DNA of 20,110 bases from DASPXY01 sp038227745 (GTDB lineage Bacteria; Planctomycetota; Planctomycetia; Gemmatales; Gemmataceae), in NCBI GenBank assembly GCA_038227745.1, contig JBBRPS010000072.1, forward strand, positions 1 to 20,110, given 5' to 3'. A program made the translations under genes and the position numbers. Shown here piece by piece: positions 7,320 to 13,317 of the stretch. The first letter of the stretch is position 1; the number at the start of each line of letters is the position of its first letter. Under the pieces are notes generated by a model that was not told where the DNA came from, did no database searches, and saw only the letters and a list, made by a program, of their open reading frames with translations.

Positions 7320-8261
7320 CTACGGGCGCAGCGCCCGCCCACCCTGCGCAAGCGCGTTCCCAAGCGTCACGCGGTTACGGCCGCCGTGCTTGCTCTCGTA
7401 CAGGGCCGCGTCCGCCACGCGCAGCAGCGCCGTCGCCTCCGGCGCCTCCGAGCCGTCCCAGGCGGCTGCCCCGAGGCTCAGGGTGACGGCGATCTCGCCG
7501 TCCTCGCAGGGAACGGGCTCGGCCGCCACCGCCTGCCGCAGCCGGTCCGCCAGTTCCGCCGTCGTCGCCGCGTCGCAGCCGGGCAGGACGATCAGGAACT
7601 CCTCGCCGCCGTACCGGCCGACCATGTCGTACGGCCGCAGCATCGACATCATCCGCCGGGCCGTCTGGCGCAGCACCTGGTCGCCCACGAGGTGGCCGTG
7701 CGTGTCGTTGATGCGCTTGAAGTTGTCCACGTCCGCCATGATGGCGCCGACCGGGTGCCGTTCGCGGACGCTGCGCGCCAGCTCGCGGTGCAGGATGTCG
7801 AGGACCATGGCGCGGTTCCACATCCCCGTCAGGTCATCGCGCGTCGCCTGTTCGCGGAGCTGACACTGCGTGGCCAGCAGTTGCTCCTGCAGCTCGACGA
7901 TCCGCCGGCCCGTGTTGATGCGGGCCTTCAGCTCATGGGCGTCGATCGGCTTGACCAGGAAGTCGTCCGCCCCGGCGTCGAGGCCGTCGAGCATCTCCTG
8001 CCTGCCGCCCTGGCCGGTCACGAGCACGAGGTAGATATACGGGCGGTCCGGCTCGCTGCGCACCGCGCGGCAAATCTGAATACCGTCCACGCCGGGCATG
8101 ATCCAGTCGAGCACGGCCATTCGAGGGGCGTCGGGCCGGCGCAGGGCCTCGAGCGCGGCCCGGCCGTCGTTGACCACCAGCGGCTCGTACCCCCACGAGC
8201 GGAGCATCTCCTTGAGGAGGTTGCTCAGGTGGACGTGGTCTTCGGCAATGAGGAGTCGCAT
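7320..8261 (-). CDS. Response regulator diguanylate cyclase (REC-GGDEF)
   Basis: The protein (313 aa) has an N-terminal receiver domain (1-120) with acidic pair E7/D8, phospho-acceptor D52, T82 and K104 (KP). A short coiled-coil linker (about 118-138) leads to a GGDEF domain (140-310). The active-site loop is GGEEF (218-222), metal ligand region DVDNFKRIND starts at D177, and an RxxD product-inhibition site is present (R209-D212). All residues needed to make c-di-GMP from two GTP are visible, so it should be an active, phosphorylation-controlled and feedback-inhibited cyclase. No cognate histidine kinase is nearby. An AAAGG Shine-Dalgarno sequence precedes the ATG on the minus strand. It is transcribed divergently from the antiporter gene, and a candidate promoter lies about 95-125 bp upstream. 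Confidence 0.95.
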   Translation of the reverse strand: MRLLIAEDHVHLSNLLKEMLRSWGYEPLVVNDGRAALEALRRPDAPRMAVLDWIMPGVDGIQICRAVRSEPDRPYIYLVLVTGQGGRQEMLDGLDAGADDFLVKPIDAHELKARINTGRRIVELQEQLLATQCQLREQATRDDLTGMWNRAMVLDILHRELARSVRERHPVGAIMADVDNFKRINDTHGHLVGDQVLRQTARRMMSMLRPYDMVGRYGGEEFLIVLPGCDAATTAELADRLRQAVAAEPVPCEDGEIAVTLSLGAAAWDGSEAPEATALLRVADAALYESKHGGRNRVTLGNALAQGGRALRP

Positions 8262-8356
8262 AATCGACCTTTCTCAGACGACTTCTTCCAGACGGGCCGG
8301 TTCGTACCTGGGACGCTTGAAACGGTCGAGAGGGGACGGCGTACGGACGTGGTCTG

Positions 8357-8385
8357 GGTATACACGCCTTCTTCTTCATTAGCAA
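8357..8385 (-). promoter_or_regulatory. Candidate sigma70-like promoter for the diguanylate cyclase gene
   Basis: Reading the minus strand, TTGCTA (complement of 8380-8385) is followed by a 17-nt spacer and TATACC (complement of 8357-8362). It matches consensus at four of six positions in both boxes. It points at the cyclase start at 8261 and predicts a leader of roughly 90 nt. The local sequence is clearly AT-richer than its surroundings. Confidence 0.4.
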
Positions 8386-8398
8386 ATTCATTAGCAAA
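8375..8398. repeat. Tandem 12-bp direct repeat in the divergent promoter region
   Basis: TTCATTAGCAAA occurs twice in immediate tandem (8375-8386 and 8387-8398). It is one of the most AT-rich stretches in the window and overlaps the -35 region of the minus-strand promoter candidate. It has the form of a two-site regulator operator or a local duplication. Confidence 0.75.
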
Positions 8399-8431
8399 CG
8401 ACATACCGCACCGCGAACTTCCCTGGCCGGG

Positions 8432-8460
8432 TTGACGTTCGCCACTGCCGGCCGCATCAT
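8432..8460 (+). promoter_or_regulatory. Candidate sigma70-like promoter for the antiporter gene
   Basis: TTGACG (8432-8437, five of six to consensus), a 17-nt spacer, then CATCAT (8455-8460, four of six). It lies 73 bp upstream of the antiporter ATG. It is supported by spacing and direction only. Confidence 0.4.
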
Positions 8461-8533
8461 CACTCTGCCGGTCCACCGTTGAGGCCGCACAGGAATTGCC
8501 GGCCAGCGACTCCATCTACGGACGGGGGAAACG

Positions 8534-9916
8534 ATGTCATCCTGGCGCCTGGCCTTGCTCGGCATCGCGGGGATCCTCACCTTGCCCGGGGCCGCGTCCG
8601 CCGCGGGCGGCGCGCCCCTCGACCTGCCCGTCTGGTCGGTTGCCCCGTTCGGCCTGCTGCTGCTGTCCATCGCGGTCCTGCCCCTTATGGCCGAACACTT
8701 CTGGCACAACAACCGCAACAAGGCCCTCGTGACCGCCCTGTTCGGCGTGCCGGTGGCCGCCTACCTCATCGGCTTTCAACTCGCCACAGGCCGGCCGGCC
8801 GCCGCCGCCCTCCTGCACGAGGTCGGCAAGTACGTCTCCTTCATCATCCTACTCGGGTCGCTCTACACCGTCTCCGGCGGCATCGTCCTGCGCGGCGACC
8901 TCCGCGCCACACCGCTCACGAACACGGCCTTCCTGGCGTTCGGGGCGGCGCTGGCCAACCTGATCGGCACCACGGGCGCGAGCGTGCTGCTGATCCGGCC
9001 CGTGCTGCGCATCAACCGCGAACGCCGGCACACCGCCCATCTCCCTATCTTTTTCATCTTCACAGTCAGCAACGTCGGCGGGCTGCTCACGCCGCTGGGC
9101 GATCCGCCGCTGTTCCTGGGGTTCCTCAACGGCGTGCCGTTCGCCTGGACGCTGTCGCTGTGGCCGCAGTGGCTCGTGGTCAACGGCGCCGTGCTCGCCG
9201 TCTTCTTCGTCTGGGACACGCTCGCTTACCGCCGTGAGTCGGCGGCGGCGCTCGAGCGCGACGACAGGGAGGTGGAACCGCTGCGGCTGCAGGGCTTCGT
9301 GAACCTCGTCTTGCTCGCCGGGGTCATCGGCGCCGTGCTGCTGCAGGGCGAGTTGCCCGAACCCTGGGGGGAAGTCGTGGGCGGGGCGATCATGGTGGTG
9401 CTGGCGCTGCTGTCGCTGCTGCTGACGCCGGGCGGGCTGCGCGCCGCCAACGACTTCACCTGGGAGCCGATCGTCGAGGTGGCGATCCTCTTCGCCGGCA
9501 TCTTCGTGGCGATGGTGCCCGCGCTGGAATTGCTGGCCGACCACGGCCAGGAGTTCGGCGTGTCGCAGCCGTGGCAGTTCTTCTGGCTGACGGGCGGGCT
9601 GTCGGCGTTCCTCGACAACGCGCCGACGTACCTGACGTTCGCGACGATGGCCGCCGGCGCCGACAACTTCGCCCCGCTGGTGCAGGGCCGAGTCGCGGGG
9701 CTGGACGGCCCGCGCGTGCTGGCGGCGATCAGCTGCGGCGCCGTGTTCATGGGGGCGCTGACGTACATCGGCAACGGCCCGAACTTCATGGTCAAGGCCA
9801 TCGCCGACAAGGCGGGCTACAAAACTCCTGCTTTCTTCGGCTACCTCCTCTATTCGTGCGCGGTGCTGCTGCCGGTGTTCGTGCTGGTCACGTTCCTGTT
9901 CTTCAGGCCCCGTTGA
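8534..9916 (+). CDS. NhaD-type sodium:proton antiporter (ion transporter superfamily)
   Basis: The protein (460 aa) has about 11-13 hydrophobic helices and the family's paired core signatures. These are GTTGAS (145-150), SNVGGLLTPLGDPPL (179-193), SAFLDNAPTYLTF (357-369, with the D361-N362 pair) and LTYIGNGPNFMV (409-420). NhaD-like proteins exchange cytoplasmic Na+ or Li+ for H+ and are built as inverted repeats. The two Asn/Asp-containing halves seen here match that design. The N-terminus (1-23, ending AASA) looks like a cleavable signal peptide, which some NhaD homologues also have. A GGGGG tract (8524-8528) precedes the ATG. The gene is divergent from the cyclase. Citrate/arsenite-type transporters of the same superfamily are the main alternative. 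Confidence 0.85.
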   Translation: MSSWRLALLGIAGILTLPGAASAAGGAPLDLPVWSVAPFGLLLLSIAVLPLMAEHFWHNNRNKALVTALFGVPVAAYLIGFQLATGRPAAAALLHEVGKYVSFIILLGSLYTVSGGIVLRGDLRATPLTNTAFLAFGAALANLIGTTGASVLLIRPVLRINRERRHTAHLPIFFIFTVSNVGGLLTPLGDPPLFLGFLNGVPFAWTLSLWPQWLVVNGAVLAVFFVWDTLAYRRESAAALERDDREVEPLRLQGFVNLVLLAGVIGAVLLQGELPEPWGEVVGGAIMVVLALLSLLLTPGGLRAANDFTWEPIVEVAILFAGIFVAMVPALELLADHGQEFGVSQPWQFFWLTGGLSAFLDNAPTYLTFATMAAGADNFAPLVQGRVAGLDGPRVLAAISCGAVFMGALTYIGNGPNFMVKAIADKAGYKTPAFFGYLLYSCAVLLPVFVLVTFLFFRPR

Positions 9917-9934
9917 GCCCGCCGCGCGGCACGC

Positions 9935-9968
9935 GAGTTGCTCCTTTCCCCGGCGTTCTCAGCAACTC
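9935..9968. other. Inverted repeat between antiporter and HAD genes
   Basis: GAGTTGCT (9935-9942) and AGCAACTC (9961-9968) are perfect 8-bp arms around an 18-nt pyrimidine-rich loop. The element starts 19 bp after the antiporter stop and ends 45 bp before the HAD start. It may be a terminator or processing hairpin, or a symmetric operator for the HAD gene. No T-tract follows. Confidence 0.45.
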
Positions 9969-10013
9969 ACCGCCCCGGACGGGAGGGATGGAGATACGGC
10001 AAAGGAGGGTGCG

Positions 10014-10685
10014 ATGACTGCCTTTCGTGGCGTACTGCTCGACATCGACGGCACGCTGGTGGACAGCAACGACGCCCACGCCCGGGCCTGGGTCGAGGCG
10101 CTCGCGGAGCAGGGCATCGACGTGCCGTTCGCACAGGTGCGCAGGCTGATCGGCATGGGCGGCGACAAGCTGCTGCCGCGCGTCTCCGGCATCGAGGAGG
10201 ACACCCCGCGCGGCCGGAAGATCAGCGAACGGCGGCGCGAAATCTTCCTCCAGCGCTACCTGCCGTCGCTGCACGCCTTCGTCGGCAGCAAGGACCTGCT
10301 GCGGCACATGCGCGCGGAGGGGCTGAAACTCGTCGTCGCCAGCTCCGCGAAGAAGGACGAGCTGCGCGAGCTGCTGAAGATCTGCGGCGCCGACTCCCTG
10401 ACCGACGCCGTGACGTCGTCCGACGACGCGGAGGAGTCCAAGCCGGACCCCGACATCGTCTACGTGGCCCTGGGCAAGATCGGTCTGCCGGCCGCGGAGG
10501 TGGTAATGATCGGCGACACGCCGTACGACATCGAGGCGGCGGGGCGGGCCGGCGTCGGCGTCATCGCCGTGCGCTGCGGCGGCTGGGACGACGCCGACCT
10601 GGGCGGCGCGCTGGCCATCTACGACGACCCCGCGGACCTGCTGGCGCGCTACGACTCCTCGCCGCTGGCGGACGGCGGGGAGTGA
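10014..10685 (+). CDS. HAD-superfamily phosphatase (phosphoglycolate phosphatase / beta-PGM-like)
   Basis: The protein (223 aa) has all HAD motifs. Motif I is DIDGTLVDS with nucleophile D10 and acid/base D12. An alpha-helical cap spans about 17-85. Motif II is S110/S111 (VVASSAKK), motif III Lys is K143 in SKPDPD, and motif IV is GDTPYDIE with D168 and D172. This is a subclass IA Mg-dependent hydrolase or mutase of small phosphate esters such as 2-phosphoglycolate or sugar phosphates. The substrate cannot be told from motifs. The start has an unusually good Shine-Dalgarno sequence, AAAGGAGG (10001-10008), six bases before the ATG. A 9-bp hairpin follows the stop. Confidence 0.92.
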   Translation: MTAFRGVLLDIDGTLVDSNDAHARAWVEALAEQGIDVPFAQVRRLIGMGGDKLLPRVSGIEEDTPRGRKISERRREIFLQRYLPSLHAFVGSKDLLRHMRAEGLKLVVASSAKKDELRELLKICGADSLTDAVTSSDDAEESKPDPDIVYVALGKIGLPAAEVVMIGDTPYDIEAAGRAGVGVIAVRCGGWDDADLGGALAIYDDPADLLARYDSSPLADGGE

Positions 10686-10696
10686 GAGTCTTGCAC

Positions 10697-10723
10697 GGCG
10701 AACGGTCACGCCGGCCGTTCGCC
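10697..10723. terminator. Hairpin after the HAD phosphatase gene
   Basis: GGCGAACGG (10697-10705) and CCGTTCGCC (10715-10723) form a perfect 9-bp stem with a 9-nt loop, 11 bp after the stop. There is no T-run. The right arm plus seven flanking bases (10708-10723) recur exactly at 125-140, just upstream of the first gene, suggesting a dispersed palindrome family or chance. Confidence 0.45.
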
Positions 10724-10815
10724 ACTCAGCCTCGCGACTCACCGTTTGCACTCGCCCCGCCCGGCCGGTAGGATGTTGTTCGCCGTCGCCCGCGAACTCC
10801 CGAGGACTTCTCCCC

Positions 10816-12165
10816 ATGCACAGACGCGATTGGCTCAAACAGACCACGGTCGGCGCCGGGATGGCGAGCCTGCCGCTGCTCACCGCCGTCGGACAGGGGG
10901 CGCCGCTGAACGCCGCCCAGCCCGCCGCCCGCAACCTCGCCCCCTTGCGCATCCTCGACGTCAAGACGGTCCTCACCGCGCCCGCCGGCATCCGCCTGGT
11001 CGTCGTCAAGGTCACGACCACCGAGGCGGGCCTGTACGGCCTCGGCTGCGCCACTTTCACCCAGCGGCCGCGCACCGTCGAAACCGCCCTCGACCGCTAC
11101 CTCAAGCCGTTCCTCGTCGGCAAGGATCCTTTGCAGATCGAGGACATCTATCAATCCGGCTCCGTCAGCTCGTACTGGCGCAACGGCCCGGTGCTGAACA
11201 ACGCGCTCAGCGGCGTGGACATGGCGCTGTGGGACATCCTCGGCAAGCGGGCCGGCATGCCGGTCTACCAGCTCCTGGGCGGCAAGTGCCGCACCGCCGT
11301 GGACACTTACCGCCACGCCACCGGCGCCCGCTTCCAGGACGTCGAGAAGGCGGTGCGCGGCTACATGGAGCGCGGCTACCGCCACGTTCGCGTTCAGGTC
11401 GCCGTCCCCGGCCTGGCCACTTACGGCGCCGGCAGGGCGGCCGGCGACCCCAAGGTCCCCGTCAACCGCCGCACCGAGACCTGGGAGCCGGCCCCCTACG
11501 TCCGCACCGTGCCGCGCCTCTTCGAGCACCTGCGCAAGGCGCTGGGCGACGAGGTCGAGCTGCTGCACGATGTCCACGAGCGCGTGCCGCCCGTCCTCGC
11601 CATGAAGCTCGCCAAGGATCTGGAGCAGTTCCGCCCGTTCTTCCTCGAAGACCCCTTCAGCCCGGAGGACGTCGGCTACTTCCAGCACCTCCGCCAGCAG
11701 ACGTGTACTCCCCTGGCGATGGGCGAGTTGTTCAATAACCCCAACGAGTGGCTGGGGCTGATCACCGGCCGGCTGATCGACTTCATCCGCGTCCATCTGT
11801 CGCAGGTGGGCGGCCTGACGGTGGCGCGCAAGCTGGCGGCGCTGTGCGAGTTCTTCGGCGTGCGCTCGGCGTGGCACGGCCCAGGTGACGTCTCGCCCGT
11901 CGGTCACGCCGCCAATGTCCACCTCGACCTGGCGATCCCGAACTTCGGCATCCAGGAGGCACGCGAGTTCACGCAGGCGGAGCAGGACGTCTTCCCCGGC
12001 TGCCCGACGCTGCGGGGCGGCTCCTACCACGCCAACGACCGCCCGGGACTGGGGATCGACCTGAACGAGAAGCTGGCGGCGAAGTTCCCGATCCGCGACG
12101 ACCCGAGCTTCGACATGCGCTGGGGCAACGTGCGGCGCCGCGACGGCACCGTGGTGCGGCCGTGA
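10816..12165 (+). CDS. Tat-exported mannonate dehydratase-like enolase-superfamily protein (ManD/RspA group)
   Basis: The protein (449 aa) begins with a twin-arginine signal, MHRRDWLKQ, followed by a hydrophobic stretch and a likely cleavage region near 27-35. The mature part is a mandelate racemase/enolase-superfamily barrel. Metal ligands D252, E278 and E304 (in HDVHER, EDPFSPED and GELFNN) have the same spacing as D210, E236 and E262 of characterised ManD. H254 corresponds to H212, and R192/Y203 sit where the R147/Y159 pair is expected. H354 lies in HGPGDVSPVG. The family dehydrates D-mannonate or related sugar acids to 2-keto-3-deoxy acids, though many members have weak or no such activity. 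Export is unusual for a cytosolic pathway enzyme. GAGG lies 10 nt upstream of the ATG. Confidence 0.88.
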   Translation: MHRRDWLKQTTVGAGMASLPLLTAVGQGAPLNAAQPAARNLAPLRILDVKTVLTAPAGIRLVVVKVTTTEAGLYGLGCATFTQRPRTVETALDRYLKPFLVGKDPLQIEDIYQSGSVSSYWRNGPVLNNALSGVDMALWDILGKRAGMPVYQLLGGKCRTAVDTYRHATGARFQDVEKAVRGYMERGYRHVRVQVAVPGLATYGAGRAAGDPKVPVNRRTETWEPAPYVRTVPRLFEHLRKALGDEVELLHDVHERVPPVLAMKLAKDLEQFRPFFLEDPFSPEDVGYFQHLRQQTCTPLAMGELFNNPNEWLGLITGRLIDFIRVHLSQVGGLTVARKLAALCEFFGVRSAWHGPGDVSPVGHAANVHLDLAIPNFGIQEAREFTQAEQDVFPGCPTLRGGSYHANDRPGLGIDLNEKLAAKFPIRDDPSFDMRWGNVRRRDGTVVRP

Positions 12166-12243
12166 CCGCGCGGTCCTCATCCCGTGGCCCGCGGATCTGA
12201 TAAACTGACGTCGAACGGTTCCGCGACCGGAAGAGATCTCGTC

Positions 12244-12591
12244 ATGAAGCTGATCCTCGCGATCATCCAGCCGGCGAAGCTCGAGGCCGTCAAGGAGGCG
12301 CTGAGCCGCGTCGCCGTCTTCCGCCTGACGATCGTGGACGTGCAGGGCTTCGGCCGGCAGAAGGGGCGCTCGGAGGTCTACCGCGGCCACGAGCTGACGG
12401 TGAACCTGGTCCGCAAGGTGCAGCTCCAGATCGCCGTCAACGAGGACTTCGTCGAGCCGACGGTCAACGCCATCATGGAGGCCGGCCGCACCGGCGCCGA
12501 GGGCCGCATCGGCGACGGCAAGATCTTCATCCTGCCGCTGGAGGACTGCATCCGCATTCGCACCGGCGAGCGCGGGCCGGAAGCCATCTGA
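12244..12591 (+). CDS. PII-family nitrogen/carbon signalling protein with variant T- and B-loops
   Basis: The protein (115 aa) aligns without gaps to E. coli GlnB through the T-loop: IIQP at 7-10, GFGRQKG at 35-41, Y46-R47-G48. PII trimers bind ATP/ADP and 2-oxoglutarate and control nitrogen enzymes and transporters. Two things differ. Position 51, the uridylylated Tyr in GlnB, is Leu here, and position 49 (Ser in cyanobacteria) is His. The B-loop carries a three-residue insertion (TGAEGRIGDGK, 83-93, versus TGKIGDGK). The C-terminal RIRTGERG signature (104-111) is intact. The ATG at 12244 follows GGAAGAGA (12229-12236); a GTG at 12184 would add 20 unlike residues. No amtB or glnD is adjacent. 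A receiver-like gene follows 20 bp later. Confidence 0.92.
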   Translation: MKLILAIIQPAKLEAVKEALSRVAVFRLTIVDVQGFGRQKGRSEVYRGHELTVNLVRKVQLQIAVNEDFVEPTVNAIMEAGRTGAEGRIGDGKIFILPLEDCIRIRTGERGPEAI

Positions 12592-12611
12592 CCGCTATCG
12601 AGGGACTGCCG

Positions 12612-13010
12612 ATGTCCGACGAGACGAAGGGGGCGGCTGGCCTGCTCCTGTCCGACGACCTGATTTTCACCAGCCGGATCACCGCGACCGGGCGGCAGCT
12701 GGGTTTCGTCCTCCGTCCCGCCCGCACTCCGGCGGTGCTGCAAGAGCTGGCGGCCCGTGAGGCGCCCGCCTGCGTCATCCTCGACCTGGCCAACCCCGGC
12801 CTGGCGGTCGCCGACCTCGTCCGCCACCTGCGCACGACCTGCCAGCCGCCGCCGTTCGTCGTCGCTTACGGCTCGCACGTCGAGACCGCCACCCTGCGCG
12901 CCGCCCGCGAGGCCGGCTGCGATCTCGTCCTGCCGCGCAGCAAGTTCGTCGAAGATCTGCCGAACGAGCTGCCCGGCTGGTTCGCCGGCCGCCAAGTTCC
13001 GCCGGCGTGA
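12612..13010 (+). CDS. Stand-alone receiver-like (pseudo-receiver) domain protein
   Basis: The protein (132 aa) follows the CheY-type beta/alpha pattern. LLLSDD (11-16) supplies the acidic pair, ACVILDLANPG (53-63) places D58 at the phospho-acceptor site, and VVAYGSHV (83-90) sits where Ser/Thr is expected. The conserved Lys-Pro after beta5 is replaced by LPRSKF (107-112), so the Lys is shifted or lost. The N-terminal 'SDDLIFTSRI' resembles receivers that have lost control by classical kinases. No output domain follows. GAGGGA (12600-12605) precedes the ATG. The 20-bp gap from the PII gene points to co-transcription and possible partnership. It might be phosphorylated or act as a phosphorylation-independent protein-binding module. 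Confidence 0.72.
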   Translation: MSDETKGAAGLLLSDDLIFTSRITATGRQLGFVLRPARTPAVLQELAAREAPACVILDLANPGLAVADLVRHLRTTCQPPPFVVAYGSHVETATLRAAREAGCDLVLPRSKFVEDLPNELPGWFAGRQVPPA

Positions 13011-13126
13011 GTTCGCCAGCCGGCCTGCCGGAGCTGCGGGCCGTGTCCCTGTACGGCCCCGGCCTCACGGAAACCGTGCTGGCGAAACTGCGCCCGGCCC
13101 TGCCGCAGTGCCGGGTCAACGGCTGA
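13007..13126 (+). pseudogene. 39-codon LRR-tail-like ORF overlapping the receiver stop (remnant or microprotein)
   Basis: A GTG at 13007 overlaps the receiver stop (GTGA) and opens 39 codons ending at 13126. The translation contains LPELRAVSLYGPGLTETVLA and ends LPQCRVNG. This matches the terminal repeat pattern of planctomycete LRR proteins, for example LPGLQRLYLNGTQVTDAGVA at the end of the LRR gene at 3902-4528. Only one repeat is present and there is no signal peptide. It is therefore most simply the surviving 3' end of a lost LRR gene, though translational coupling to the receiver gene could still express it. Confidence 0.5.
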
Positions 13127-13147
13127 CTCCCCAGCGGCCTGGGATAC

Positions 13148-13179
13148 TTGACATCCCGACACGCCGCAGTTACCGTAAC
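13148..13179 (+). promoter_or_regulatory. Candidate promoter with overlapping palindromes upstream of the CRTAC1-like gene
   Basis: A perfect -35 box TTGACA (13148-13153) is followed by a 17-nt spacer and a weak -10, TACCGT (13171-13176). Two short inverted repeats overlap it: GGGAT/ATCCC (13141-13145 and 13153-13157) around the -35, and GTTAC-C-GTAAC (13169-13179) over the -10. These are plausible operator sites. The start codon is 139 bp downstream of the -10, leaving a long leader with nothing else I can support. Confidence 0.4.
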
Positions 13180-13317
13180 AATCACCATGCAGTAACCCGC
13201 GGGGCGGACAGCAGGTCCCGATCTTCCGGGGCACGTCCGGCGGCCCGGCCTCCGGAGTGGCGTTCCCCGCGGTCCGGTCGCTCTCACCCGTGCCGCCCCT
13301 TATCCCGAGAAGCCTCG

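Noticed and set aside
10726..12390. 554-codon minus-strand frame opposite the ManD-like gene
   Set aside because: It runs through two convincing plus-strand genes and the gap between them. Its composition is typical of a GC shadow.
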